Origin: a virus
IMG/VR virus record: IMGVR_UViG_3300042566_001512
Coordinates: 124,001 to 188,000 of that record
DNA length: 64,000 bases
Direction: 5' to 3' (one strand)
The notes beneath the pieces are model-generated. The model made no database searches. It was not told the DNA's origin and saw only the letters and a list, made by a program, of their open reading frames with translations. The first letter of the stretch is position 1. Every line of letters starts with the position of its first letter. A program made the position numbers and the translations under genes. Shown here one piece after another: positions 28,288-35,776 of the stretch.

Positions 28288-29124
28288 TTAATTGATGCTG
28301 GTGGCAGCAGAACTAAGACTCAGACTACTTGAATCGGTTATAGAAGTTCCGCTTGAAGAGGATATACTAGTGCTACCAGATTTTATATCTATAGTAGAGT
28401 TGGCCTTAAGTACGTAGTCATTGCATTTAACAGTGTATGTCTGGGGTACAGTCACGTCCAAATTTGGTCCTTTCATATCGAAAATAGTATTGTCTACATT
28501 TTTTAGGACTATCTGCGTCTGACTAGAGTCCAATAAGACGTAATTACCAACGTCATCGGTTATGACCAGTTTACCATTTCCTGTGTCTAGTTGTATATCG
28601 TAACCAAACGGCTCAGCGTTATCTTTGCTAGTGTGCAGGGTTATTAGTTTTTTATGCGTGCTTATTTCTATAAAATAAAAAGTCTGGGAATTCATCTCTG
28701 CAGATTCGTTGGTCGTTGCACTAAACGCGTATATAACCGTCTCTAGCTTTCTTAGCTTAAGATCTTCATTTAGTGTGGCCCAAAAATACCTATCGGTGTC
28801 GCCAAACTTGTAAAGCATCACCATTTCCCCTCTACGCACGTCAGGGGGCGTTGTTCTGTTTGCTGCACCTATGGGTAGCCACTTAGCTTTGATGGTCGTA
28901 GTGGCCTGTACAGTGGCCTCGTAGCTCGATCCTAGGTTGTCTACAGCTTTAGCCGAGTAGTCAGTTGCGGCCGGTACTAGTTCGCCATCGAGCATCGGCA
29001 TCTCCTCGATGGGAGTTACTTCTACTTCTTTACTGGATAATAATTTATTTTCAGCTACCGTACCTAAAGAATAGAACTTCAGCTTACTAATTTGCGGTGC
29101 AAATGGATCAAAAACGTTTTCCAT
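28288..29124 (-). CDS. Baseplate central spike protein (gpV/gp5-like)
   Basis: The 278-residue protein has an OB-fold-like middle (DVRRGEMVMLYKFGDTDRYFWA, about 99-120) followed by repeating beta strands and a Ser/Thr-rich end (SISSSSGTSITDSSSLSLSS) suited to a triple beta-helix needle. This order, OB fold then needle, is that of phage spike proteins, and the PAAR tip gene comes immediately after it. No lysozyme domain is present. The ribosome site (AAAAAGGAAA) is a little far from the ATG. Confidence 0.75.
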   Translation of the reverse strand: MENVFDPFAPQISKLKFYSLGTVAENKLLSSKEVEVTPIEEMPMLDGELVPAATDYSAKAVDNLGSSYEATVQATTTIKAKWLPIGAANRTTPPDVRRGEMVMLYKFGDTDRYFWATLNEDLKLRKLETVIYAFSATTNESAEMNSQTFYFIEISTHKKLITLHTSKDNAEPFGYDIQLDTGNGKLVITDDVGNYVLLDSSQTQIVLKNVDNTIFDMKGPNLDVTVPQTYTVKCNDYVLKANSTIDIKSGSTSISSSSGTSITDSSSLSLSSAATSIN

Positions 29125-29205
29125 AATTAAAATATTTCCTTTTTGTGTTAAACTATTTTTTAGTCATATGAAGTGTTTCACAGATACTATCTAGCATAAA
29201 TAAAA

Positions 29206-31689
29206 ATGAAATACATTTACATTGAATTAAATAATTTCAAGAGAATGCCGCTGACTATAGGTGAACATTTCTCAATGGTTATAACGAATCCTATACAGAT
29301 AATTCTAGGTACAAACGGTAGCGGAAAATCCAGGCTCATAAATGAACTCACGCCTTTCCCCCCAAATTCAAACGACTATTCTAAAAACGGCAGCAAGATA
29401 ATAAAGATTGAGCATAAAAATAAAATATATACATTAAAGACCGTTTTTAGTCCAAGCACAAAACATTCTTTTCATATAGACGATCAGGAAAACCTAAACG
29501 ACGGAGGCACTCTCGGTGTTCAGGTCAGGTTAATTAAGGAGCATTTCGATTTCACACAAGAAACAAACGCCCTACTTCACGATCAAGAGTTATTCACTAA
29601 CATGTCTCCTTCCCGAAAGAAGGAATGGTTTATAGAGATATGCGAGACGGATTACAACTACGCCATTGCGCAATATAACAAATTAAAAGAGAAATATAGA
29701 GATTGCTTAGGCGCACTAAAAATAACTAAAAAACGTCTAGCGGCCGAAACTGAAAAAACTCTAAAAAACCAAGAGCAAGAAAAAATACATGAAGAAGTAA
29801 GTCAACTGCATTCTCTATTGAGTCATCTTCTAGAATACAGGAGACCTGTAGAGAACAGCACCCAGGATATAGAGACCGAAATAAATAGACTAGAGTCACA
29901 GGTGCAGAGGTCGGCAACGCAGCTAATGTCTGTTTTGTCAAAAGACACGGCATACAGCGGGTACACTCTAGAGCATTTAACTGTTTTATCAAATAGATTA
30001 AATCAATCCATCAATACCCTAAATGCTTTTCTAGACGAGTACACAAAACAATACGGCAAAAATTTAGAAAAGATAAAAATATTACAGCAAGCAGAACAAA
30101 GCACAATTTCTACATTAGAACAAGAGATAGTCGAGTTAACTAATCAAAACTCTCACGTTCTAAAAAAGATAGGTGTTTTTTGCATTGGCAGTGCATCGTC
30201 GGCTTACGAAAGTTTCCAAAATATAAAACAAATGCTTACGGAAATATGCACAAGCATACCGTCTAATAAAGATAAAAAATTCAATAATGATTCACTGAGG
30301 CGCTCCAGGGATGAGCTCGGCGCATTAAACATAAAAAAGCAAGCTGCACTAGAAAACATCTCTAGTAAACAAGCTCAGCTAAGGCATCTTTTGCTACACA
30401 AGGAAACCCAACTGGTAAGTTGCACAAAATGCAATCACAAATTTTCTCTTGTGTATAACGAGAATACGCGAATGGAACTAGAGTCATCAATACAGCTAGC
30501 CCAGGACAAATTAGATTTAATAAATGACAGTATAAAAACAACCCAAGCCTACGTCGATGAATGCCTTGAGTATTCTAGTCTCTATAGACAGTACAACCAA
30601 ATGACTACGGGTAACCCCGCACTACAGCCTTACTGGGATGACCTGAGAGAAAAGAACATAATTACAGACGATCCCAAGTCCGCTGTCCATCAACTAAACC
30701 AGTATGAGCAATTCTTAAAACTTCAAATAGAAGCTCAAAATACATCAGATAAGATAGAGAAAAAACAAAACCTTCTTAACTCCCTTAGAAACGTTGGCAC
30801 TGAGAGCCTTCAAACCCTTCTAGATGCAAATAATTATCTTTATTCTAGGGTAGATAGAACTACTGAAAAAATAAGCTGTAAGAGCCGTAAATTAGAATTG
30901 ATTAATTCTCTTATACAAAGAAAAAAGACAGTCGAAGCTATTAGTGAAAAAATAAAAACATTGTTAAATGAACATTCAGAGTGCACCGCACAATACATTG
31001 AGACCATTAGAAGAGAAATGTTAAATGCACTTATTAAGCAGCTACAATCTGAACTAGGGGCTAAGGAGCATATTTTACATCTAGCATCTAATCAAAAAAG
31101 CGTAATTGCAAACATAGAAGAACAGATCGCAGATTTAGAAGTGGATAGACAAGCCCTTAGTTTATTGATAGACCAGTTATCGCCAAATGACGGCTTAATA
31201 GCCCAGGGATTGCTGGGGTTTATAAAATCGTTTATTGGCCAGATGAATACATTAATTGATAAAGTATGGTCATATCCAATGACAATAGGGACTTGCGACG
31301 TAAAAGATGACGAATCTCTTGATTTGGACTATAGATTTCCAGTAAACCAAGGAGATGACCAAGACGGCGCACCAGACGTATCTCTTTGCTCTAAAGGAAT
31401 GAAAGAAATAATTAATCTGTCTTTTAAGATCACGGCAATGAAGTATCTAAATTTACTTGATACTCCTTTATACCTAGATGAGTTTGGTTCGGCCATGGAC
31501 GGCGGTCACCGTTCAGAGGTAATCTCTCTTATTAAGACTTTTAACGAACAAAAGACATTTAGTCAGACGTTTATAGTTAGTCACGACGTTACTCAGTATA
31601 ATTCATTACCAAATTCTGAAGTTTGCGTTATTTGCGACATCGGCGTAGTGGTCCCTAGTAAATATAACGAACACGTTACTTTTAAGTAA
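29206..31689 (+). CDS. SbcC/Rad50-like recombination ATPase (T4 gp46-like)
   Basis: The 827-residue protein has a Walker A GTNGSGKS at 35-42, two long coiled-coil arms, a zinc hook CTKC at 406-409, and C-terminal ABC parts: signature region CSKGMKEIINLSFK near 728, Walker B PLYLDEFG near 753-760 and the switch histidine in IVSHD near 791. Such ATPases work with an SbcD/Mre11 (gp47-like) nuclease in DNA end processing and recombination-dependent replication. No such nuclease gene is in this window. No clear ribosome site is visible. Confidence 0.9.
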   Translation: MKYIYIELNNFKRMPLTIGEHFSMVITNPIQIILGTNGSGKSRLINELTPFPPNSNDYSKNGSKIIKIEHKNKIYTLKTVFSPSTKHSFHIDDQENLNDGGTLGVQVRLIKEHFDFTQETNALLHDQELFTNMSPSRKKEWFIEICETDYNYAIAQYNKLKEKYRDCLGALKITKKRLAAETEKTLKNQEQEKIHEEVSQLHSLLSHLLEYRRPVENSTQDIETEINRLESQVQRSATQLMSVLSKDTAYSGYTLEHLTVLSNRLNQSINTLNAFLDEYTKQYGKNLEKIKILQQAEQSTISTLEQEIVELTNQNSHVLKKIGVFCIGSASSAYESFQNIKQMLTEICTSIPSNKDKKFNNDSLRRSRDELGALNIKKQAALENISSKQAQLRHLLLHKETQLVSCTKCNHKFSLVYNENTRMELESSIQLAQDKLDLINDSIKTTQAYVDECLEYSSLYRQYNQMTTGNPALQPYWDDLREKNIITDDPKSAVHQLNQYEQFLKLQIEAQNTSDKIEKKQNLLNSLRNVGTESLQTLLDANNYLYSRVDRTTEKISCKSRKLELINSLIQRKKTVEAISEKIKTLLNEHSECTAQYIETIRREMLNALIKQLQSELGAKEHILHLASNQKSVIANIEEQIADLEVDRQALSLLIDQLSPNDGLIAQGLLGFIKSFIGQMNTLIDKVWSYPMTIGTCDVKDDESLDLDYRFPVNQGDDQDGAPDVSLCSKGMKEIINLSFKITAMKYLNLLDTPLYLDEFGSAMDGGHRSEVISLIKTFNEQKTFSQTFIVSHDVTQYNSLPNSEVCVICDIGVVVPSKYNEHVTFK

Positions 31690-31717
31690 TTTATTTTTAA
31701 AGCTATAAATATTTAGA

Positions 31718-31822
31718 ATGACGGCATACGCCCCAGATATGTTCCTATGTACAGTAAAACAGAATAATAATATTTTACAATTCGTCAAAGACGAATACCT
31801 CGACGTAGTAAAACTATTCTGA
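31718..31822 (+). CDS. Possible small ORF, 34 residues
   Basis: An ATG-started ORF of 34 residues (MTAYAPDMFLCTVKQ at the start) follows the SbcC-like gene. There is no ribosome site, and the TATAAATA at 31704 is too close to act as a promoter for it. It lies before a chain of hairpins. Low confidence; it may be chance. Confidence 0.25.
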   Translation: MTAYAPDMFLCTVKQNNNILQFVKDEYLDVVKLF

Positions 31823-31884
31823 ATGTAAAGCTAATAGCAAAACATGATAAATATTGTTTGATTTATAAAAACGGTAAATACATG

Positions 31885-31920
31885 GCCTCTTGTGGTGGTC
31901 CTTGGACCACCACAAGAGGC
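31885..31920. terminator. Hairpin, 17-bp perfect stem
   Basis: GCCTCTTGTGGTGGTCC and its complement with a 2-base loop. This is the first of three strong hairpins in 165 bases after the SbcC-like gene. It lacks the CATAWAT base common elsewhere. Confidence 0.7.
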
Positions 31921-31965
31921 ATTGAATCATTGGGGTGATAATCACCCTGTACAAGAAAAGTGCCG

Positions 31966-31995
31966 CATTGTTTAGGATGGCATTCCTAAACAATG
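31966..31995. repeat. Hairpin, 12-bp stem
   Basis: CATTGTTTAGGA and exact complement around a 6-base loop. A smaller hairpin (GGGTGATAATCACCC) lies just upstream near 31932-31947. Together they form a structured non-coding stretch. Confidence 0.6.
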
Positions 31996-32014
31996 TGCAA
32001 TAATTAGAATATGT

Positions 32015-32047
32015 CATAATAGCCCTGGTATTACCAGGGCTATTATG
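32015..32047. terminator. Hairpin upstream of small-ORF cassette 2
   Basis: Sixteen-base arms CATAATAGCCCTGGTA and complement, 23 bases before the conserved element. Same position relative to the element as the hairpin at 1023. Confidence 0.75.
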
Positions 32048-32070
32048 ATTTAAATCCTATTATATTTTTT

Positions 32071-32112
32071 CAGTCACATATACCTGACTCACATAGAAAC
32101 AATATTGTTTCT
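32071..32112 (+). promoter_or_regulatory. Conserved 42-nt element, copy 2
   Basis: Begins CAGTCACATATACCTGACTC and ends in the perfect 18-bp palindrome AGAAACAATATTGTTTCT (32095-32112). The middle differs from copies 1 and 3, but length and spacing are identical and the palindrome is better formed, as expected for a dimeric protein's binding site. A small ORF with a good ribosome site starts 36 bases downstream. Confidence 0.65.
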
Positions 32113-32148
32113 AATCCCATTCGCTAATACGGCACGAAAGGATCCACC

Positions 32149-32274
32149 GTGCTCAATTTCCAAAACCCTGGCACAGAACATTGTAAAAGTTATAGAGGTC
32201 ATCATTGTCGTCAAGATCATCGAGGTGATCAATCGGCAACAATGATTCACGATGACTGGTTAGTTAAATATTAG
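32149..32274 (+). CDS. Small protein, 41 residues, cassette 2
   Basis: A GTG start preceded by AAAGGA. The 41-residue product is rich in His, Arg and Gln (SYRGHHCRQDHRGDQS), with two cysteines. No family is recognised. Its credibility rests on its place after the conserved element and on the ribosome site. No coding bias can be judged at this length. Confidence 0.4.
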   Translation: MLNFQNPGTEHCKSYRGHHCRQDHRGDQSATMIHDDWLVKY

Positions 32275-32312
32275 TCGAATTTAACTATACTGAACGTTAA
32301 CGTAGATGGTCT

Positions 32313-32405
32313 ATGCTGAATAAATTCAGCATTGTTCTTTTCATTATCATCTTAATTTCAGCACTGGTGTTTTATGTAAGTCTATTCTTTTACATATACT
32401 TATAA
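32313..32405 (+). CDS. Small membrane peptide, 30 residues, cassette 2
   Basis: MLNKFSIVLFIIILISALVF followed by YVSLFFYIYL: after the first few residues it is almost entirely hydrophobic, one transmembrane helix. The ribosome site is weak. Such peptides are often missed and can modulate host membrane proteins. It sits in the same cassette as the 41-residue ORF. Confidence 0.4.
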   Translation: MLNKFSIVLFIIILISALVFYVSLFFYIYL

Positions 32406-32709
32406 CGAAATACTAACTGTGACATCGTGTCTATACGACCCAATATGAATTTACTTCTCATCTCCATCGTAATCGTGTACCTGGTATAGGATCTCGGTAC
32501 TTGTCTTATGGCAAAAAACGAATACCGTGCCGGGCGGTACAATCTGGATTAATATATTTCATCCGTATTCTGGGCCAAAGTACCCGTCATTAACACACTA
32601 ATGCCGGTCCTCGGAGCCACGATGTGCATGATCTATCGATTGTCTTTCGGTGTGGAAGAATAAGCGGAGCCGACGCTCTTGCCTAAATAGTAACATGATT
32701 GGATAAGAG
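32406..32709 (+). other. Remainder of cassette 2 without a convincing gene
   Basis: Three very short ATG-started frames occur at 32445-32489 (hydrophobic, MNLLLISIVIVYLV), 32508-32552 and 32601-32663, none with a good ribosome site. They may be chance. The stretch runs to the terminator at 32710 and may be an untranslated tail or a non-coding RNA. Confidence 0.35.
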
Positions 32710-32739
32710 CACACTCCGTGGATAATTCCACGGAGTGTG
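32710..32739 (+). terminator. Intrinsic terminator closing cassette 2
   Basis: A 13-bp GC-rich stem (CACACTCCGTGGA and complement) followed by a T-rich tail (TCTTTTTCTTTTC). One of the few hairpins here with a clear T-run on the plus strand. Confidence 0.8.
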
Positions 32740-32810
32740 TGTCTTTTTCTTTTCTTTTTCAAATACAAAACATAATTTCTTAATTTTGCACAGTTATGTG
32801 TTCTTACGAT

Positions 32811-33437
32811 TTAAGGAATCGTGATGCTGTTTTTAATAAACGTTTCCAGCACTTGTATTTTTTGATATAAATCAGCCGTAATGCTTTCCAGTTGAGATAC
32901 TCGCAATCTACTGGATACATTGTTTGTAATGTTTGTTATTCGTGCCTGCTCTACTGCCGCGTGCTCTTCTTGCGTTAGTATACTGGGCTCGGCATAAACG
33001 ACTTCTTTTATCTCTGAACGAACGCCAATGTAGTTGAACACCACGTCCGATATTTCTTGTTTTAAGTCAGAAATGTCTAAATCGTCAGGTATGGCCGATA
33101 AAGATATTCCTAGCATTACAATCCTGTAAGGTACGCCATTTGCGTCAGGTATGGCTTCTATGTATATTTCAGGTACTGATATTATCTCACCAATCGCCGA
33201 TTCAAACGTAATTATTCTAACACCGGCATCGGAGTCTGAATCGAACTGGGCTTGGGTCAGGCCTGCCGGCTCATACACGTCGGAAAAGGGATCGTCTCCT
33301 TTTGCAACTAAACCATTTATAGTCTCCACTCCAATACACTGTTGTATTAGTCTAGGGTTTATTTGTGTGTCGAAAGGTGCTGTTGCCAACACGACGCCTT
33401 TCATGCCAACAGTAACGTTTATTCTTTGTACCGACAT
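32811..33437 (-). CDS. Probable virion protein, unknown function
   Basis: The 208-residue protein starts with a beta-rich part (VQRINVTVGMKGVVLATAPFD) and ends with a helical segment (about 150-200, TNNVSSRLRVSQLESITADL). It lies 15 bases downstream of the 440-residue gene on the minus strand, so the two are co-transcribed. AAAAGG is upstream of the start. A baseplate component is possible. Confidence 0.5.
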   Translation of the reverse strand: MSVQRINVTVGMKGVVLATAPFDTQINPRLIQQCIGVETINGLVAKGDDPFSDVYEPAGLTQAQFDSDSDAGVRIITFESAIGEIISVPEIYIEAIPDANGVPYRIVMLGISLSAIPDDLDISDLKQEISDVVFNYIGVRSEIKEVVYAEPSILTQEEHAAVEQARITNITNNVSSRLRVSQLESITADLYQKIQVLETFIKNSITIP

Positions 33438-33452
33438 AACTATTATAACCTT

Positions 33453-34775
33453 TTAATCGTAAAGAGGCGTAGTCAATTTACTAGATACAAGCAATTCGAT
33501 ATTCATGTATCTTGTACTAATGAAAACAATGCCGTATCTCTGTACCTTTCTATAACCGATGGGTATATCTGCATTATAGGTTAAATTCTCGGCTATCAAT
33601 ATCATTTGCGTTAGGCGAGTGAGCAGTCCCTGTGTCTGAGAAGACATCCGGTTGTAATCTACGCTGGTAGAAGAAACATTTATTATATCCGGATATATCT
33701 GAGTAATATCAAATAGATTTTCACGATTCTCGTATCCACCAATAACCAGCAGGGCCAGAGACTTATATGGGTGCGGCATTATGCTGGCGTGTGACTGCAC
33801 AAAAGATCCAGCGTAACCCGTCTCGGGTGTTAGTATGGACTTAAGATAATCTATTTCTTTGTCTGCATAAATTACCGGTGAATATATTCCCGATTGTAAA
33901 ACCATATTAGGTATTGCATAGTTGTGCCATCTAGGGAAGAATATAAATTCGGTTCTTTTAAATATATCTGGAAATATTGCTCTCCATTCAGATTCACTTC
34001 TGTTAGTGTTATTTAGAATGTATGCCGCAATTGCTTCCCTTATGACGTCGTTATCGTTCCCGTTAAGACCATATACCAAAATAGACCAGTTAGTATTTAT
34101 TAGATTTGCGCCGTTAACGGGATCTACCCAGTTAAAAGATACGCCGACCAACGCAGTCTCTGGATCGTCACCCCTGGCTACCTGAATATAGTTAAATCTT
34201 TCTGAATGTGTTACATTGCTCACCAACATCTGAACGTTGGCAGCAGTGCTAAAAAAAGAGTCTATGTTCTCAATTGGAGGGACGACTACTATCTCGTAGT
34301 TATCGTACTTCTGTCTGAAGCTTTGATCGCTAAGCCATATAGTGGTAATATTGTCTTCGTCCAGGTAGCTTCTAGTCTTCCAACTTATCCACTCTGGGAA
34401 CTGTTTGCCATTTGATGCGTTTACCAGGCTACCGCATTCCATTGAGTCGCATTCTTCTGCAAAATTGGTGGCCAACGACAATAGAAACTGTTGGGTGTTC
34501 TCTATAGTAGTACTTGCCAATTGTCTAGTGTACACCCAGTCCAATATAGAGTGACCTATAGAAACTATAGACGGTACCGGGTCTATTTCTTCGGTAACGT
34601 CACTGGTGCTGCTAAACGTATAAATAGTTATATATGAATTTAAATTAGAAGGATATACCTTCTTGTCTTTACTAAAAGTGGCACTATAGATCGATAGCTC
34701 CCCAATAGGAGCAACAACGCCACTAACGTTACTAACCAGTGTCTCTATGCTAGCAAACCCTTTTAACTGGTACAT
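33453..34775 (-). CDS. Probable virion protein, unknown function
   Basis: The 440-residue protein has mixed alpha/beta character with no signal peptide. Its C-terminal part (NMSSQTQ-like, SVDYNRMSSQTQGLLTRLTQ) is helical and ends in a short beta segment. AAAAGGAAA precedes the start. It is the first gene of a two-gene minus-strand operon. The size and neighbours suggest a tail or baseplate protein, but I recognise no family. Confidence 0.5.
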   Translation of the reverse strand: MYQLKGFASIETLVSNVSGVVAPIGELSIYSATFSKDKKVYPSNLNSYITIYTFSSTSDVTEEIDPVPSIVSIGHSILDWVYTRQLASTTIENTQQFLLSLATNFAEECDSMECGSLVNASNGKQFPEWISWKTRSYLDEDNITTIWLSDQSFRQKYDNYEIVVVPPIENIDSFFSTAANVQMLVSNVTHSERFNYIQVARGDDPETALVGVSFNWVDPVNGANLINTNWSILVYGLNGNDNDVIREAIAAYILNNTNRSESEWRAIFPDIFKRTEFIFFPRWHNYAIPNMVLQSGIYSPVIYADKEIDYLKSILTPETGYAGSFVQSHASIMPHPYKSLALLVIGGYENRENLFDITQIYPDIINVSSTSVDYNRMSSQTQGLLTRLTQMILIAENLTYNADIPIGYRKVQRYGIVFISTRYMNIELLVSSKLTTPLYD

Positions 34776-34909
34776 GTCCGCGTTTCCTTTTAAAATTAAA
34801 AATGTTATGTTTTAACGTAAACCTTTTTATGTAAAAAGGTAACCATAAAATGGTCAGCTGGTTTGCCCTATTAAGGTTTTAGAAAGATTAAAGAAAGGAC
34901 TATTCATAA

Positions 34910-35335
34910 ATGAGCGCAATAATCACAACAATAAAAATAATTATGTTTTTGTTTCCCTTTTTAAAAGAGTTATTTATTGGCAAAGGCACCCCTTCAGCAA
35001 AAAAGGCTAAAATGGGCTCTTTTGAGAAACTAATGAAGTTGTCTGTTATAGCAATAGGTTGCTTTTCCGTAGCACTAAACGTTTATTTGGCGGGCAGGGT
35101 GTACGGCTTGAGTAAAGAAAACTTAAATTTTCAAAAACAAATAAAAGAATTTTCCTCAAAAGTCATCGATTGCCCTAAGCACCATGACGTAATAAAAGCA
35201 CCTATGGCAAATACCTCACCAATAGAGAACAAAAGACCGGAACGTGACGAACGTCACTTTAGAAGAGGCGCTGCTTTGCCACCGGATAGAGAAACGTATA
35301 TTAAAGAATTAGAAAGAATAAACAACATACGTTGA
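34910..35335 (+). CDS. Membrane protein, possible partner of downstream lipoprotein
   Basis: The 141-residue protein has a hydrophobic N-terminus (about 5-24, TTIKIIMFLFPFLKELFIG) and a second segment at about 43-65 (MKLSVIAIGCFSVALNVYLAG). A charged tail follows, basic near the end (RPERDERHFRRGAALPPDRE). AAAGGA precedes the ATG. The next gene, 28 bases on, encodes a lipoprotein, so the pair resembles a spanin arrangement, but the two hydrophobic segments are unusual for an i-spanin. Confidence 0.55.
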   Translation: MSAIITTIKIIMFLFPFLKELFIGKGTPSAKKAKMGSFEKLMKLSVIAIGCFSVALNVYLAGRVYGLSKENLNFQKQIKEFSSKVIDCPKHHDVIKAPMANTSPIENKRPERDERHFRRGAALPPDRETYIKELERINNIR

Positions 35336-35363
35336 TTTAAATATCAGTTTCAAAGACACCACC

Positions 35364-35717
35364 ATGAAAACAAATACCTCTATAGTGATTTGCTTGTTTC
35401 TATTATCTGGTTGCAGCAACATGGGCAACAGTAGTTCTACTACGCAAAACTTTTATAACACCGAATATGTAAGCAATGAATATATTACGATCGGGGAACA
35501 AAAGGAATGCAGGATGTACGTTCCTCTTGACTACACTTTAACTCCAGATATACCGATATTAAAGATTAGACAAGCGGCAGATAAAAGCGACGCCGAAGTA
35601 ATTTTAGAACTTACTAAATACTTGAAAGAACTAAGAGAATATATAGCCAAGGAAAAGAGAGAACAAAAAGCTCATTATCAGAATTATATAGACGCATGTT
35701 TGTCTGAAGTAAAATGA
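35364..35717 (+). CDS. Lipoprotein, unknown (spanin-like?)
   Basis: The 117-residue protein has a lipoprotein signal (MKTNTSIVICLFLLSGC, lipidation at C17) and a predicted helical C-terminal half (LTKYLKELREYIAKEKREQ) that could form a coiled coil. No PxxLTQPC motif is present, unlike the lipoprotein at 8502. It might be a second outer-membrane spanin, an adhesin blocker or a superinfection-exclusion lipoprotein; sequence alone does not decide. Confidence 0.55.
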   Translation: MKTNTSIVICLFLLSGCSNMGNSSSTTQNFYNTEYVSNEYITIGEQKECRMYVPLDYTLTPDIPILKIRQAADKSDAEVILELTKYLKELREYIAKEKREQKAHYQNYIDACLSEVK

Positions 35718-35776
35718 TAAACTCGCAAAGATGGTTTGTAATGAAACCAATTTTTTAACAGTTCAAAAAGACAAAC

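Noticed and set aside
30418-30445. CTKC pair in the SbcC-like protein as an inserted zinc finger gene
   Set aside because: Its position mid-protein between two coiled coils is that of a normal zinc hook.
31704-31711. TATAAATA as a T4-type late promoter (also at 44343)
   Set aside because: Only one match is well placed before a gene, and most structural genes have none, so it is not a general promoter here.
31875-31950. Short ATG-started frame running through the 17-bp hairpin
   Set aside because: Its codons are forced by the hairpin arms, and there is no ribosome site.
32149-32700. CRISPR array or direct-repeat cluster in the non-coding region
   Set aside because: No regularly spaced repeats were seen; the only repetition is the conserved element shared with other loci.
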